Shown piece after piece: positions 12,918-14,127 of a stretch of 14,127 nt of DNA. Position numbers and translations under genes: made by a program. Source of the DNA: Desulfobacterales bacterium (GTDB lineage: Bacteria; Desulfobacterota; Desulfobacteria; Desulfobacterales; JAFDCJ01); NCBI GenBank assembly GCA_020345785.1, contig CP070771.1, positions 5,777,516 to 5,791,642 on the forward strand. The letters are read 5' to 3'. Each line of letters begins with the position of its first letter. Positions within the stretch are counted from its first letter, which is position 1. The notes beneath the pieces are model-generated. The model ran no database searches. It saw only the letters and a program-made list of their open reading frames with translations, and was not told the DNA's origin.

Positions 12918-14127
12918 CTAACGCGGTCGTTTGATTCCCAGAGCCTTCATGCGCGATTGGAAAGTTGAGGGCGGCATACCCGTCAGTTGGGCCGCCCCAT
13001 TTTTGCCGGCAATCCGCCATTGGGACTTTTGCAGGGCCAGAATGAGATTTTCACGCTCCAGCTGCTGGAGCTGCCGTGCGGTTTTAACGCTTTTCACATT
13101 GTTATCTGAAGGCGTTGTCTTTTCCGTATCTGCGGGGCTGATACGCTCCGGCAGGGCGTGGTCAAGGTTGAGACGACCCTGTCGCGCAGTGATCACGCCG
13201 CGCTCCATGACATTTTGCAATTCGCGGACGTTACCCGGCCAATCATAGGCTTTTAGCCGTTCGATGCAGTCAACCCCGAGCGGATCGATCTTGCGGCCCA
13301 TGCGGGTCGCGTATCGAGTGGCGAAGTGTTCGGCCAACAATCGGATGTCATCACCGCGCTGCCTGAGCGGCGGGATGTTGATGGGAAACACATTGAGCCG
13401 GTAGAACAAATCCGTCCTGAAGTTTCCCTCTTGAACCGCCTTGGACAGGTCGCGGTTCGTGGCGGCTATTACGCGTACATCCGTTCGACGGGTCCGTGAG
13501 CTTCCCACCGGGGTAAACTCCCCCTCCTGCAACACCCGCAGCAGTTTTGCCTGCAGCTCCTTATTCAACTCGCCCACCTCGTCCAGAAAAATGGTTCCGC
13601 CGTCGGCCAGGGAAAAGCGTCCCTCTCGACGTTGGGTGGCACCCGTGAAGGCCCCCTTCTCATGGCCAAAAAATTCACTTTCCATCAGGGTTTCCGGAAT
13701 GGCCGCACAGTTAACGGTGATCAGCGGACGGTCTTTCCGCGAGCTGGAAGCGTGTACGGCGCGGGCGATCAATTCTTTTCCGGTGCCCGTCTCACCGTAA
13801 ATCAGAACGGTTGAATCCGTGGGCGCCACCTCTGCCACCAGTTGAAGTGTTTTTAGAAACGGCGCGCTCTCCCCGATGACTTCGCCCAGGTTGTAAAGCG
13901 ACTGAATCGCATCTTTTAAATATTCCGTTTCATCGCGCAGCGACGCGATCATCTTCTGAGCTTCGTATCGTTCATTGACATCCCTTAGAATAAGCACATA
14001 ACCAGGCTGATCACCGATCTCAATTTGCGACAACGTCGCTTCCGTCGGGATTTTTTTCTTGTCAACACTTCTGGCGATCAACCCCTCCGGGACCCAGACA
14101 CTTCTTTCATCTTTGGGACGAGTTTTC
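12918..14127 (-). CDS. sigma-54-dependent Fis-family transcriptional regulator with PAS domain (N-terminus outside window)
   Basis: An enhancer-binding protein that remodels RNA polymerase-sigma-54 using ATP. The frame is open to the right edge, so the TTG at 14081 is internal and the true start lies beyond the window. Visible in order: the end of a PAS-like sensor (GYVLILRDVNERYEA), a linker, then a complete AAA+ domain with Walker A GETGTGKE (13796-13773), the sigma-54 contact loop GAFTGA (13655-13638), Walker B GGTIFLDE (13601-13578), AATNRD and FRTDLFYRLNVFP with the arginine finger. The last ~30 residues form a Fis-type helix-turn-helix (AAQLTGMPPSTFQSRMKALGI). The intact GAFTGA shows it is a true sigma-54 activator. 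Its target is probably the OsmC gene downstream. The signal sensed by the PAS domain cannot be read from here. Confidence 0.95.
   Translation of the reverse strand, partial: KTRPKDERSVWVPEGLIARSVDKKKIPTEATLSQIEIGDQPGYVLILRDVNERYEAQKMIASLRDETEYLKDAIQSLYNLGEVIGESAPFLKTLQLVAEVAPTDSTVLIYGETGTGKELIARAVHASSSRKDRPLITVNCAAIPETLMESEFFGHEKGAFTGATQRREGRFSLADGGTIFLDEVGELNKELQAKLLRVLQEGEFTPVGSSRTRRTDVRVIAATNRDLSKAVQEGNFRTDLFYRLNVFPINIPPLRQRGDDIRLLAEHFATRYATRMGRKIDPLGVDCIERLKAYDWPGNVRELQNVMERGVITARQGRLNLDHALPERISPADTEKTTPSDNNVKSVKTARQLQQLERENLILALQKSQWRIAGKNGAAQLTGMPPSTFQSRMKALGIKRPR

Overview
The window reads like chromosomal DNA of an anaerobic Desulfobacterota-type bacterium, probably a relative of the Desulfobacterales. 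This is an inference from gene content, not a proven identity. The evidence is a tungsten-type aldehyde:ferredoxin oxidoreductase, a non-pyrrolysine MttB-family methyltransferase, a sigma-54 enhancer-binding protein with a matching -24/-12 promoter, a rhombosortase/rhombotarget pair, and long intergenic spacers full of degenerate palindromic repeats. No rRNA, tRNA, CRISPR array, transposase or integrase was seen.

Layout. 1-1063: 3' part of a histidine/aromatic amino acid ammonia-lyase, cut by the window edge. 1064-1895: long spacer with an inverted pair of heptamer repeats, a large imperfect hairpin and a good sigma-70 promoter. 1896-3779: AOR. 3780-4205: spacer with nested palindromes inside 9-bp terminal inverted repeats, possibly a MITE-like element. 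4206-5654: MttB-family methyltransferase. 6069-6338: small three-helix membrane protein. 6570-7574 (minus): DUF3500 protein. 7988-9444: AT-rich two-gene unit, a lipoprotein ending in a GlyGly-CTERM-like sorting tail overlapped by a rhomboid-type protease (rhombosortase). 9541-10071: DUF6125-like protein. 10121-11320: M20 metallopeptidase. 11555-11977: small secreted protein followed by a strong hairpin terminator. 12093-12671 (minus): OsmC-family protein. 12918-14127 (minus): sigma-54-dependent regulator, cut by the right window edge.

How the genes work together. Most genes stand alone between long spacers. Two units look functional. The first is the rhombotarget/rhombosortase pair with a 4-nt ATGA overlap; the protease most likely processes the C-terminal tail of the lipoprotein beside it. 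The second is the regulator-OsmC pair. Between them lies a GG-N10-GC promoter (12738-12753, minus), and 70-120 bp upstream of it are three copies of a CGAGATTTCG-like box, the expected place for an enhancer. This suggests that the neighbouring regulator switches on the OsmC gene. The DUF6125 and M20 genes are close together and share high GC, so they may be cotranscribed.

Five gene starts were set from ribosome binding sites, overlaps or the promoter position rather than the longest reading frame: 8827, 9541, 10121, 12671 (minus) and 7574 (minus). Family names come from recalled motifs, with no database search.
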